Below are positions 45,117 to 56,480 of a stretch of DNA of 64,000 bases, piece by piece. A program made the translations under genes and the position numbers. This DNA is from Aegilops tauschii subsp. strangulata (taxonomy: Eukaryota; Streptophyta; Magnoliopsida; Poales; Poaceae): assembly GCF_002575655.3 (NCBI RefSeq), contig NC_053041.3, positions 375,641,054 through 375,705,053 on the forward strand. Reading direction: 5' to 3'. The notes beneath the pieces are model-generated. The model was not told where the DNA came from and ran no database searches. It saw nothing but the letters and a program-made list of their open reading frames with translations. The number at the start of each line of letters is the position of its first letter. The stretch's first letter is position 1.

Positions 45117-46857
45117 TGTTGGTGAACGTAGTAATTTAAAAAAAATCCTACGCACACGCAAGATCATGGTGATACATAGCAACGAGAGGGGAGAGTGTCG
45201 TCCACGTACCCTCGTAGACCATAAGCGGAAGCGTTATGAGAATGCGGTTGATGTAGTCATACGTCTTCACGATCCGACCGATCCAAGTACCGAACGCACG
45301 GCACCTCCGAGTTCAGCACAAGTTCAGCAAGGTGACGTTCCACGAACTCATGATCCAGCAGAGCTTCGCGGGAGTGTTCCGTCAGCACGACGGCGTGATG
45401 ACGGTGATGATGATGCTACCGACGCAGGGCTTCGCCTAAGCACCGCTACGATATGACCGAGGTGGATTATGGTGGAGGGGGGCACCGCACACGGCTAAAA
45501 GATCAACTGATCAACTTGTGTGTCTATGGGGTGCCCCCCTCCTCCGTATATAAAGGAGTGGAGGAGGGGGAGGGGACGGCCCTCCTAGGCGCGCCCCAAG
45601 GGGAGTCCTAATCTCACCCGGAGTAAGACTCCAACCCTTCCAAGAGTAGGAGTAGGAGAGAGGGAAGGAGGAGAGAGGGGGAAGGAAAGGGGGGCGCAGC
45701 CCCTCCTCCTTGTCCAATTCGGACTAGAGGGAGAGGGAGAGCGCGGCCTGCCCTGGCCGCCCCTCCTCTTCTCCACTAAGGCCCAATAGGCCCATTACAC
45801 TCCCCGGGGGGTTCCGGTAACCCCCCGGTACTCCGGTATTTGTCCGAACTTGCCCGGAACCCTTCCGAAGTCCAAACATAGTCATCCAATATATCGATCT
45901 TTATGTCTCGACCATTTCGAGACTCCTCGTCATGTCCATAACCATATCTGTGACTCCGAACTACCTTTGGTACATCAAAACACATAAACTCATATTACCG
46001 ATCGTCATCGAACGTTAAGCATGCGGACCCTACGGGTTCGAGAACTATGTAGACATGACCGAGACTCGTCTCCGGTCAATTACCAATAGCGGAACTTGGA
46101 TGCTCATATTGGCTCCTACATATTCTACGAAGATCTTTATCGGTCAAACCGCATAATAACATACGTTATTCCCTTTGTCATCGGTATGTTACTTGCCCGA
46201 GATTCGATCGTCGGTATCTCAATACCTAGTTCAATCTCGTTACCGGCAAGTCTCTTTACTCGTTTCGTAATACATCATCCCGCAACTAACTTATTAGTTG
46301 CATTGCTTGCAAGGCTTATAGTGATGTGCATTTCCGAGAGGGCCCAGAGATACCTCTCCGACAATCGGAGTGACAAATCCTAATCTTGATCTATGCCAAC
46401 TCAACAAGTACCATCGGAGACACCTGTAGAGCACCTTTATAATCACCGAGTTACGTTGTGACGTTTGGTAGCACACAAAGTGTTCCTCCAGTATTCGGGA
46501 GTTGCATAATCTCATAGTCATAGGAACATGTATAAATCATGAAGAAAGCAATAGCAATATACTAAACGATCGAATGCTAAGCTAACGGAATGGGTCAAAG
46601 TCAATCACATCATTCTCTAATGATGTGATCCCGTTAATCAAATGACAACTCATGTCTATGGCTAGGAAACTTAACCATCTTTGATTCAACGAGCTAGTCA
46701 AGTAGAGGCATACTAGTGACACTTAGTTTGTCTATATATTCACACATGTACTAAGTTTCCGGTTAATACAATTCTAGGATGAAAAATAAACATTTATCAT
46801 GATATAAGGAAATATAAATAACAACTTTATTATTGCCTCTAGGGCATATTTCCTTCA
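45117..46857 (-). repeat. 5' LTR of Angela 1
   Basis: Same length and ends as 38126-39866. Minus-strand TATA box at 45546-45554 (plus GTATATAAA). The primer-binding site (sense TGGCATCCGAGCCAGG, an initiator-Met-like site as in other Copia elements) lies just inside at about 45100-45115. Confidence 0.95.
45546..45554 (-). promoter_or_regulatory. TATA box in Angela 1 5' LTR
   Basis: Plus strand CGTATATAAAGGAG, which on the minus strand reads CTCCTTTATATACG. Identical position in the 3' LTR at about 38555. In this family transcription starts shortly downstream. Confidence 0.55.
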
Positions 46858-46862
46858 GAATG

Positions 46863-47384
46863 GCCTACCTATTTTACTTTTATGCTATTATTATTTTAAT
46901 CTAAGTCTCCATCTTCTCTTATAAAGCATCAATTGGAGGGCACTATTGTCATACTTGTGCATTGGGTGTAGCTAATATTGAGTGTGTTTCATGAATGGAT
47001 TAATGACTGAGCATAATGGGCTAGGGATAACTTTCTTTAGCGTTGATACTTTGAAAGACATGGTTGCTTGTTGGTATACGTGAGTATTTATGTTTTCGTC
47101 AAACTATAGACTATTGCTTTGAATCACTCAAGTCCAAATATCGATGCCACAAAAGAAAAGATTATATGATGAATATGATAGGTAGCATTCTACATCAAAA
47201 ATTATGTGTTTATCATTTACCTACTCGAGGACGAGCAGGAATTAAGTTTGGGGATTCTTGATACGTCTCCAACGTATCTATAATTTTTTATTGTTCCATG
47301 TTATTATAGTATCAATCTTGGATGTTTTATATACATTTAGAAGCAATTATATATCATTTTTTGGGACTAACCTATTAACTTAGT
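46863..47384 (+). mobile_element. Gypsy fragment, right piece, with the first 126 bp of its 3' LTR
   Basis: Continues the fragment at 37735-38125. It carries ACCTACTCGAGGACGAGCAG and AATTAAGTTTGGGGATTCT, then the LTR start TGATACGTCTCCAACGTATC at 47259. The LTR is cut at 47384 by the second Angela element. Compare the minus-oriented intact family member at 14830-21898, whose LTR/internal junction is the same. Confidence 0.8.
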
Positions 47385-49124
47385 TGAAGGAAATATGCCC
47401 TAGAGGCAATAATAAAGTTATTATTTATTTCCTTATTTCATGATAAATGTTTATTATTCATGCTAGAATTGTATTAAACAGGAAACTTGATACATGTGTG
47501 AGTACATAGACAAATAGAGTGTCACTGGTATGCCTCTACTTGACTAGCTCGTTGAATCAAAGATGGTTAAGTTTCCTAGCCATAGACATGAGTTGTCATT
47601 TGATTAACGGGATCACATCATTAGAGAATGATGTGATTGACTTGACCCATTCCGTTAGCTTAGCACTTGATCGTTTAGTATGTTGCTATTGCTTTCTTCA
47701 TGACTTATACATGTTCCTATGACTATGAGATTATGCAACTCCCGAATACCGGAGGAACACTTTGTGTGCTACCAAACGTTGCAACATAACTGGGTGATTA
47801 TAAAGGTGCTCTACAGGTGTCTCTGATGGTACTTGTTGAGTTGGCATAGATCGAGATTAGGATTTGTCACTCCGATTGTTGGAGAGGTATCTCTGGGCCC
47901 TCTCGGTAATGCACATCACTATAAGCCTTGCAAGCATTATAACTAATGAGTTAGTTGCGGGATGATGCATTACGGAACGAGTAAAGAGACTTGCCGGTAA
48001 CGAGATTGAACTAGGTATTGAGATACCGACGATCGAATCTCGGGCAAGTAACATACTAATGACAAAGGGAACAACGTATGTTGTTATGCGGTTTGACCGA
48101 TAAAGATCTTCATAGAATATGTAGGAACCAATATGAGCATCCAGGTTCCGCTATTGGTTATTGACCGGAGACGTGTCTCGGTCATGTCTACATAGTTCTC
48201 GAGCCCGTAGGGTCCGCACGCTTAAAGTTCGGTGACGATCGGCATTATGAGTTTTTGTGTTGTGATGTACCGAAGGTAGTTCGGAGTCCCGGATATGATC
48301 ACGGGCATGACGAGGAGTCTTGAAACGGTCGAGACATAAAGATCGATATATTGGACAACTATGTTTGGACACCGGAAGTGTTTCGGGAGGTTTCAGACAT
48401 TTACCGGAGTACCGGGGGGTTACCGGAACCCCCGGGGGAGTATATTGGGCCTAATGGGCCTTGGTGGGAGAAGAAGAGGGGCGACAGGGCAGCCGCGCAC
48501 CCCTCACCCTCTAGTCCGAATTGGACAAGGAGGGGGGCGGCGCCCCCCTTTTTCCTTCTCTTCCTCTCTTCCTTCCTTCCCTTCTCCTACTCCTACTAGG
48601 AAAGGAGGAGTCCTACTCCCGGTGGGAGTAGGACTCCCCCCCTTGGCGCGCCCTCCTCCTGGCCGACCGCCTGCCCCCTAGCTCCTTTATATACGGGGGC
48701 AGGGGGCACCCTAGGACACACAAGTTGATCATTGATCTCTCCCAGCCGTGTGCGGTGCCCCCCTCCACCATAATCCACCTCGGTCATATCGTAGCGGTGC
48801 TTAGGCGAAGCCCTGCGTCGGTAGCTTCATCAACATTGTCACCACACTGTCGTGCTGACGAAACTCTCCCTCGAGCTCTACTGTATTGTGAGTTCGCGGG
48901 ACGTTACCGAGCTGAACGCGTGCTGAACGCGGAGGTGCCGTACGTTCGGTACTGAGGATCGGTCGATCGTGAAGACGTACGACTACATCAACCGCGTTGT
49001 CATAACGCTTCCGCTTAACGGTCTACGAGGGTACGTGGACGACACTCTCCCATCTCGTTGCTATGCATCACCATGATCTTGTGTGTGTGTAGGATTTTTT
49101 TTGAAATTACTACGTTCCCCAACA
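47385..49124 (+). repeat. 5' LTR of Angela 2
   Basis: TGAAGGAAATATGCCCTAGA ... TACGTTCCCCAACA, 1,740 bp, with a TATA box near 48685 (CCTTTATATACGGG). An inverted copy of the two Angela 1 LTRs, so the region can form very long hairpins. Confidence 0.93.
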
Positions 49125-50346
49125 GTGGCATCCGAGCCAGGTTTATGCGTAGATGTTATATGCACAAGTAGAACACAAGTGAGTTGTGGGCGATACAAGT
49201 CATACTGCTTACCAGCATGTCATACTTTGGTTCGGCGGTATTGTTGGATGAAGCGGCCCGGACCGACATTACGCCTACGCTTACGCGAGACTGGTTCTAC
49301 CGACGTGCTTAGCACACAGGTGGCTGGCGGGTGTCAGTTTCTCCAACTTTAGTTGAACCGAGTGTGACTACGCCCGGTCCTTGAGAAGGTTAAAACAGCA
49401 CTAACTTGACGAACTATCGTTGTGGTTTTGATGCATAGGTAAGAACGGTTCTTGCTCAGCCCATAGCAGCCATGTAAAACTTGCAACAACAAAGTAGAGG
49501 ACGTCTAACTTGTTTTTGCAGGGCATGTTGTGATGTGATATGGTCAAGACATGATGCTATATTTTATTGTATGAGATGATCATGTTTTGTAACAGAGTTA
49601 TCGGCAACTAGCAGGAGCCATATGGTTGTCGCTTTATTGTATGCAATGCAATCGCCCTGTAATTGCTTTACTTTATCACTAAGCGGTAGCGATAGTCGTA
49701 GAAGCAATAGTTGGCGAGACGACAACGATGCTACGATGGAGATCAAGGTGTCGCGCCGGTGACGATGGTGATCATGATGGTGCTTTGGAGATGGAGATCA
49801 AAGGCACAAGATGATGATGGCCATATCATATCACTTATATTGATTGCATGTGATGTTTATCCTTTATGCATCTTATTCTGCTTTGTTTGACGATAGCATT
49901 ATAAGATGATCTCTCACTAAATTTGAAGGTAAAAGTGTTCTCCCTAAGTATCAACCGTTGCCAAAGTTCGTTGTGCCGAGACACCGCGTGATGATCGGGT
50001 GTGATAAGCTCAAAGTTCATCTACAACGGGTGTAAGACAGTTTTGCACATGCAGAAATACTCGGGTTAAACTTGACGAGCCTAGCATATGCAGATATGGC
50101 CTCGGAACACTGGAGACCGAAAGGTCGAGCGTGAATCATATAGAAGATATGATCAACATAGTGATGTTCACCATTGAAAACTACTCCATCTCACGTGATG
50201 ATCGGACATGGTTTAGTTGATATGGATCACGTGATCACTTAGATGATTAGAGGGATGTCTATCTAAGTGGGAGTTCTTAAGTAATATGATTAATTAAACT
50301 TTAATTTATCATGAACTTAGTCCTAGTAGTATTAGCATATCTATGT

Positions 50347-51392
50347 TGTAGATCAATAGCTCGCGTTTAGCTCCCCTGTTTTATTTTTGATATGTTCCTA
50401 GAGAAAAACTAAGTTGAAAGATGTTAGTAGCAATGATGCGGATTGGATCCGTGATCTGAGGATTATCCTCATCGCTGCATAGAAGAATTATGTCCTTGAT
50501 GCACCGCTAGGTGACAGACCGATTGCAGGAGCAGATGCAGACGTTATGAACGTTTGGCAAGCTCAATATGATGACTACTTGATAGTTTGGTGCACCATAC
50601 TTTATGGCTTAGAATCAGGGCTTCAAAGACGTTTTTGAAACGCCACGGAGCATATGAGATGTTCCAAGAGTTGAAATTAGTATTTCAGACTCATGCCCAT
50701 GTCGAAAGGTATGAGACCTTTGACAAGTACTTTGCCTACAAGATGGAGGAGAATATCTCAGCTAGTGAGCATGTGCTCAGAATGTCTGAGTACTACAATC
50801 ACTTGAATCAAGTGGGAGTTAATCATCCAGATAAGATAGTGATTGACAGAGTTCTCTAGTCACTATCACCAAGTTGCTAGAACTTCATGATGAACTATAA
50901 TATGCAAGGGATAACGGAAACGATTCCCAAGCTCTTCGTAATGCTGAAATCGACGAAGGTAGAAATCAAGAAAAGCATCAAGTGTTGATGGTTGACAAGA
51001 CCACTAGTTTCAAGAAAAGGGCAAAGGGAAGAAAGGGAACTTCAAAAGAACGGAAAGCAAGTTGCTGCTCCCGTGAAGAAGCCCAAAGCTAGACCCAAGC
51101 CTGAAACTGAGTGCTTCTACTGCAAAGGAAATGGTCACTGGAAGTGGAACTGCCCTAGATACTTGGCGGATAAGAAGGATGGCAGAGTGAACAAAGGTAT
51201 ATTGGATATACATGTTATTGATGTGTACTTTACTAGTGTTTATAGCAACCCCTCGGCATTTGATACTGGTTCAGTTGCTAAGAGTAGTAACTCGAAAGGG
51301 GAGTTGCAGAATGAACAGAAACTAGTTAAGGGTGAGGTCACGATGTGTGTTGGAACTAGTTCCAAGATTGATATGATCATCATCGCACACTC
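50347..51392 (+). pseudogene. Angela 2 gag and start of protease, broken
   Basis: Recognisable parts: KRHGAYEMFQELKLVFQTHA and EYYNHLNQVGVNHPDKIVID (50587-50859, ends at a TAG), then in another frame the zinc knuckle CFYCKGNGHWKWNC at about 51109-51150, LADKKDGRVNKGILDIHVID and the protease start AFDTGSVAKSSNSK. The same segments occur in Angela 1. The reading is broken by stops and at least two frame changes and is cut by the CACTA terminus. Confidence 0.85.
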
Positions 51393-51949
51393 CACTAAAA
51401 AAAAAGACACATCCGTGACATTTTGGGCCGAACGAATTTTTTTTCTATCATACATATGACACTTCTATGACGATAATTGTGACAAAACCCGGTATCATCA
51501 TAGATGTGGTGGGCTCCTACTTCTATGACAAAAAATCATGACAGAAAATGGGCTTTTCGTCCTGGGCGGGCCGGAGACGCAGCTGCATGACATTCTTTGG
51601 GCCGTCCATGACGGAAAAAACCGTGGTAGAAGCGAGGGCGAGGAAAATTTTGGGGAGTTCCCGGTTACGGTGGGAGGTCGGGGGCCGAGCGATGCGCGTT
51701 TCTCTCGTACACGTACGCGCGTGTGTGCAAGGCGTTGGCTCTAACTGAACCCGAGCAAGGCGTTGGGCTCTAACTGAACCCGAGCGATTGCACTGCAGGC
51801 TATGCGTTACTGAACCCGAGCGATCGATCGATGGCTGTTAACTGAACCCGATCAAGCGATTCCTTCGCTACTACTGCTAACTGAAGCCGATCGATGCTGC
51901 CTCTGGGATGAACAGTGAGCGTTGCGGGGGGGGGGTTGGATGAACAGTG

Positions 51950-52310
51950 AGCGGTGGCGTTGCCTCTAGATGAACAGGACCCCGTGGTGTGGTGGAGGGC
52001 TGGATGAATAGTAGACGGTGGAGGGGTGCCCATGGAGGGGTGGTTGAACAAGACCCCGTGGTGTGGAGGGCTGGATGAACAGTAGACGATGGAGGGGTGC
52101 CCGTGGAGGGGTAGTTGAACAGGACCCGTGGTGTGGAGGGCTGGATGAACAGTAGACGGTGGAGGGGTGGTTGAACAGTAGCCGGTGGAGTAGCGCGCGG
52201 TGGAGGCTGGATGAACAGGAGCCCGTGGAGGCTGGAGGAGGTTGACGGTAGCCCGTGGAGGCTGGAGGAGGTCGACGGTGGAGATGAATAGTATCCCGTG
52301 GAGTCCCGTT
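51950..52310. repeat. Degenerate tandem repeats (GGATGAACAGTAGACGGTGG type)
   Basis: Variants of GGATGAACAGTAGACGGTGG, AGGGGTGCCCGTGGAGGGG and TTGAACAGGACCCCGTGGTG alternate at roughly 60-70 base intervals. The long open frames across this region and the next arise because the repeats lack stops in some frames, not because a protein is encoded. Confidence 0.75.
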
Positions 52311-52530
52311 TTGCGGTACGCCACACCCCTCCCGATGAACAGGACCCCTGTTTCGACCATAGGAGGTCCATTTCGTCCGTTTTGCGGTACGCCACACCCC
52401 TCATGATCAACAGGACCCCCGTTTCGACCATAGGAGGTCCGTTTCCTCCGTTTTGCGGTACGCCACACCCCTCCCGATCAACAGGACCCCCGTTTCGACC
52501 GTAGGAGGTCCGTTTCCTCCGTTCTGCAGT
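52311..52530. repeat. Tandem repeat of about 71 bp, three full copies and one partial
   Basis: GTTTTGCGGTACGCCACACC followed by CAACAGGACCCC.GTTTCGAC and CATAGGAGGTCCGTTTCCTC begins at 52309, 52379, 52450 and (diverged) 52521. Confidence 0.85.
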
Positions 52531-52569
52531 ACGCCAGGCCTCATTTCCATCGCATGTTCCGTCCAAGCC

Positions 52570-52740
52570 CTCCCGATGAACACGACCACGCATTCCGTTT
52601 CGACCCAGTCGTTTGGCTCCCACGCGTTCCGTTGCCTCCCGATGAACACGACGCATTCCGTTGCCTCCCCATGAACACGACGCATTCCGTTGCCTCCCCA
52701 TGAACACGACGCATTTCGTTGCCTCCCCATGAACACGACG
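52570..52740. repeat. Tandem repeat of 31 bp
   Basis: CCGATGAACACGACGCATTC or CCCATGAACACGACGCATTC followed by CGTTGCCTCC recurs four to five times between 52570 and 52740. It shares GATGAACA with the neighbouring larger repeats. Confidence 0.85.
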
Positions 52741-53149
52741 ACGACGCTGTTTCTCCGTTCCGACCCAGCCATGTACACGAGCCCTGGCCGTACGTATGCG
52801 TGAGTAGGCGTTCGAGACCCCGCCCGTATGTACACATACGTGGCCGTATTTTCTTTCTTGCACCCTGGCCGCTGTACGTGCGTGTACATGCTACGTGCGC
52901 GCCTCTACTACGACATGCACGCGCCTCTACTACGACACGTGCGCGCCTCTACATCCACCAGTATATATGTACGTACACGTTCGCGACCAGAATGACAACG
53001 CTACGTACGCTTCGACCAGGTGGGTCCCGATTGTCAGGCACTTCCTTGCGTGCGAAGATGTAGTTGGTGGGTCCCAGCAGTCAGGGGGGCAAATCGTTTT
53101 TTTTTTGCCTGGACGCACTTCCTTGCGTGCGAAGGTGTAGCTATTGGGT

Positions 53150-56100
53150 CCCAGCAGTCAGGGGGGAAACTTTTTTTCACGAAACACGGTGGCCCGTCCA
53201 GTGGGTCCCCGCTGTCAGGTGGAGGAATAATTATTTTGCACGTAATAAGGAGGCACTTCCTTGCTGCGGCCGTGGACTCAGCTGTCAGCCTCTCCACGTA
53301 CAGTCCATGTCCGATGGAAGCCGTTCCTTGACCACGTTGACCACGCCGCGCCGAGAGCACCAGGGCGGTGGACGACGGCGAGGCCTAGGAAGGGGACGAC
53401 GTGGAGCCGGGGAAGACGCGGCAGTGGATGCCCACGCGTAGAGGAGTACGAGGGTTCACTGGTTCGCTGCGGTGTGAGGCTGCCGTCACCGCAGAATAAC
53501 AGGGGGTGTGGGTGAGTAGAGGGATGGCCTGGCCAGCGGTGGGAGTAGTAGGGGGCGGTGGGGCCTTCGCCACATCACAGCTGGGCACGTGAGGCAGGAG
53601 CACGAGGCACGACCGGCGCTGGTTTGGGCGGCTGGAGCAAGAAGACCAGAGGTTGAAAAAACACTACGGCCGTTGGATGGACATCGTACGGTCACTGGAG
53701 CTAGAATCGTGCATATTGACTAAGTTGACAAAGCCCTCCGTCCCCGTCAACTTAGTAGGCCCACAAGTCAGCCTGCCACTATACTGGGTCCCAGCTAACA
53801 GGGGGAGTATTCATTTTTTTGTGCGTAATAAGGAGGCACTTCCTTGCGTGCGAAGATATAGCTGGTGGGTCCGAGCTGTCAGCGGCGGTAACATTTTTTT
53901 CACGAAATACAGAGGCCCTTTCGGTGGGTCCCTGATGTCAGGTGGAGGAATCATTATTTTGCGCGTAATAAGGAGGCATTTCCTTGCGTGCGGCCGTGGA
54001 CCCAACTGTCGGCCTCTCCACGTACAGTCCACTTCAGATGCATGTCGGTCGTTGACCACGTTGACCAGGCCGCGCCGAGAGCACCAAGGCGGTGGACGAC
54101 GGCGAGGCCTAGGAAGGGAACGACACGGAGGCAGGGAAAACTCGGCAGTTGTTTCCCACGCGGAGGGGAGTACGACTGTACGAGGGTTTACTGGTTCGTT
54201 TGCTGTCGCCGGAGAATAACAACAGGTGTGGGTGAGTAGAGGGATGGCTAGGACAGCGATGGGAGTACGGTGGGGCGGTGAGGCCTGCGCGGCAGCAGAG
54301 CCGGCCGCGGGGAGGAGGGAGCAGGCAGTCCCGCCGACGCTTGTTTGAGCGGCTGGAGCAGGAAGAGCAGAGATTGAAGAAGCACGACGGCCGTTGGATG
54401 GCCATCCAACAGTCACTGCTTGTGCGTCAACCTTTTTTTAGGAAAGCCTCAAATCTGTGGAAAATAGCATACAACCCATCTGCCATTATTTCTAATAATT
54501 TATAGCCCATTTGCTAATTATTAAGGTTTTTTTGGAGCCCATATTCTTTTTGTTAGCATTACATCCCATACTGTGGCCACGGTTAAAAAATTATACGAAA
54601 TTTTGCATATTTTGGTGCGGTCCGAACTGTTTTTAATCCTGAAATTTTGACTCACATTCAAACTGATTTTAAAAATAAATGTATATCAATATAAAATCCA
54701 ACAAATTCTCCACGCATAAAAATTAATGTAATTTAAAATCTCGAAATGAAAAAAAGATATTTGAAACTAATTGCCGGTTTGATGTGTTTTAAAAATGTAC
54801 AACCCATTTCTCATTACTGATGGGCCATTTTCTCGGCCAGCCGAATGAAAGCTCTCCTCGTCTTGAAAGATTTGCAGCCCAACAGGCCTGACAAAGCGAC
54901 TTACTTGGCAAATCACAAAAAAACTGGGTTGTGGCCGTGGACCCAGCTGTCAGCCTCTCCACGTACAGTACTCTTCCGATGGAAGTCGTTCCTTGACCAC
55001 GTTGACCATGCCGCGCGGAGAGCACCACGGCGGTGGACGACGGCGAGGCCTAGGAAGGGGACGACGCGGAGCCGGGGAAGACGCGGCAGTGGAAGCCCGC
55101 GCGGAGAGGAGTATGAGGGTTCACTGGTTCGGCTGCGGTGTGAGGCTGTCGTCGCCGCAGGGCCTGGCCAGCGGTGGGAATAGTAGGGGGCGGTGAGGCC
55201 TCCGCGGCAGCACAGCCGGCCATGGGAGGCAGGAGCATGCGGCACGACCGGCGCTGCTTTGGGCGGCTGGAGCAAGAAGACCAGAGATTGAAGAAGCACT
55301 ACGGCCGTTGGATGGACATCGTACGGTCACTGGAGCTAGAATCGTTCATATTGACTAAATTGGCAAAGCCCTCCGTCCCCGTCAACTTAGTAGGCCCACA
55401 AGTCAGCCTCCCACCATGGTGGGTCCCAGCTAGCAGGGGGAGTATTCATTTTTCTGTGCGTAATAAGGAGGCACTTCCGGCGGGTCCAAGCTGACAGCGG
55501 GGGGAACGTTTTTTTTGCGAAATACGGTGGTCCGTCCGGTGGGTCCCAGCAGTCAGGGGCAAACGTTTTTTTCGTGAAATATGGTGACCCGTCCGGTGGG
55601 TCCCAGCAGTCAGGGGGGAAACGTTTTTTCCGCGAAATACTGGTGGCCCGTCCGGTGGGTCCCTGCTGTCAGGTGGAGGAATAATTATTTTGCGCGTAAT
55701 AAGGAGGCACTTCCTTGCGGCTGCCGTGGACCCAGCTGTCAGCCTCTCCACGTACAGTACTCTTCCGATGGAAGTCGGTCGTTGACCACATTGACCACAC
55801 CGCGCCGAGAGCACCACGACGGTGGACGACGGCGAGGCCTAGGAAGGGGACGACGAGGAGCCGGGGAAGACGTGGCAGTGGATGCCCACGCGGAGAGGAG
55901 TACGAGGGTTCACTGGTTCGGCTGCGGTGTGAGGCTGCCGTCGCCGCAGAATAACAGGGGGTGTGGGTGAGTGGAGGGATGGCCTGGCCAGCGGTGGGAG
56001 TAGTATGGGGACGGTGAGGCCTCCGCGGCAGCACAGCCGGCCACGGGAGGCAGGAGCATGCGGCACGACCGGCGCTGCTTTGGGCGGCTGGGGCAAGAAG

Positions 56101-56480
56101 ACCAGAGGTTGAAGAAGCACTACGGCCGTTGGATGGACATCGTTGACCACGCCGCACTGAGAGCACCAGAGCGGTGGACGACGGCGAGGCCTACGAAGGG
56201 AACGACACGGAGCCGGGGAAGACACGACAGTGGCTGCCCACGCGGTGGAGAGTACGAGGGTTGACTGGTTCGGCTGCCGTCGCCGGAAAATAACAGGAGG
56301 TGTGGGTGAGTAGAGGGATAGACAGGCCAGGGATGCGAGTATGATGGGGCCGTGAGGCCTACCCGGCAGCACTGCCGGCAACAGGAGGCGGGAGCAGGCG
56401 GTTCCGACGGCGCTGGTTTGGGCGGCCGGGGCAGGAAGATCAGAGACTGAAGAAGCACGATTGCCGTTAGATTGACATCT
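53150..56480. repeat. Large tandem units (about 720-950 bp) in a higher-order arrangement
   Basis: Each unit has GTGGACCCAGCTGTCAGCCT (at 53272, 53996, 54937 and 55726), then CGGTGGACGACGGCGAGGCC, then GAAGAAGCACTACGGCCGTT (near 53655, 54376, 55290, 56110 and 56450). A fifth unit starting near 56139 lacks its first part. The order is unit 1, unit 2, spacer (54420-54900), unit 3, unit 4, short unit 5, spacer-like DNA (56560-56760), so a pair-plus-spacer block has itself been duplicated. Confidence 0.8.

Larger units (their letters stand above)
38126..46857 (-). mobile_element. Complete Ty1/Copia element of the Angela type, coding region decayed
   Basis: Both LTRs are 1,741 bp (38126-39866 and 45117-46857). 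The element is flanked by a perfect 5 bp target duplication GAATG (38121-38125 and 46858-46862). The primer site follows the right LTR and the polypurine tract (AAGTGGGAGAC, minus) lies beside the left LTR, so the element is on the minus strand. Domain order gag, protease, integrase, RT, RNase H is Copia. By eye the LTRs differ at roughly 2 percent of positions, with more differences in the GC-rich end. Inserted into an older Gypsy fragment. Confidence 0.95.
47385..51392 (+). mobile_element. Second Angela-type Copia element, 3' part missing
   Basis: 5' LTR at 47385-49124, primer site next to it (GTGGCATCCGAGCCAGG), leader, gag and the start of protease. The sequence stops in protease at about 51392, where a CACTA terminus begins. 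RT, RNase H and the 3' LTR are not found downstream in the window. Opposite orientation to Angela 1 and more diverged, with gag carrying several stops. Inserted in the Gypsy LTR that starts at 47259. Confidence 0.9.

Noticed and set aside
45076..45456. Plus frames of about 115-126 codons in both Angela 1 LTRs
   Set aside because: They occur identically in both LTRs, antisense to the element, and include the terminal LTR sequence; not genes.
52311..52740. Possible CRISPR-like array
   Set aside because: The repeats are directly adjacent with no unique spacers, and the DNA is a plant transposon.
51877..52863. Long overlapping minus frames (up to 328 codons) in the tandem-repeat region
   Set aside because: The frames are open only because the 31, 60-70 and 71 bp repeats have no stops in those phases. 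The predicted protein is low-complexity, and the phases change where the repeat class changes.
53485..56460. Several frames of 100-200 codons repeated along the CACTA region
   Set aside because: The same frames recur with each large tandem unit, differ by indels between copies and have no domain, so they are by-products of GC-rich repeats.
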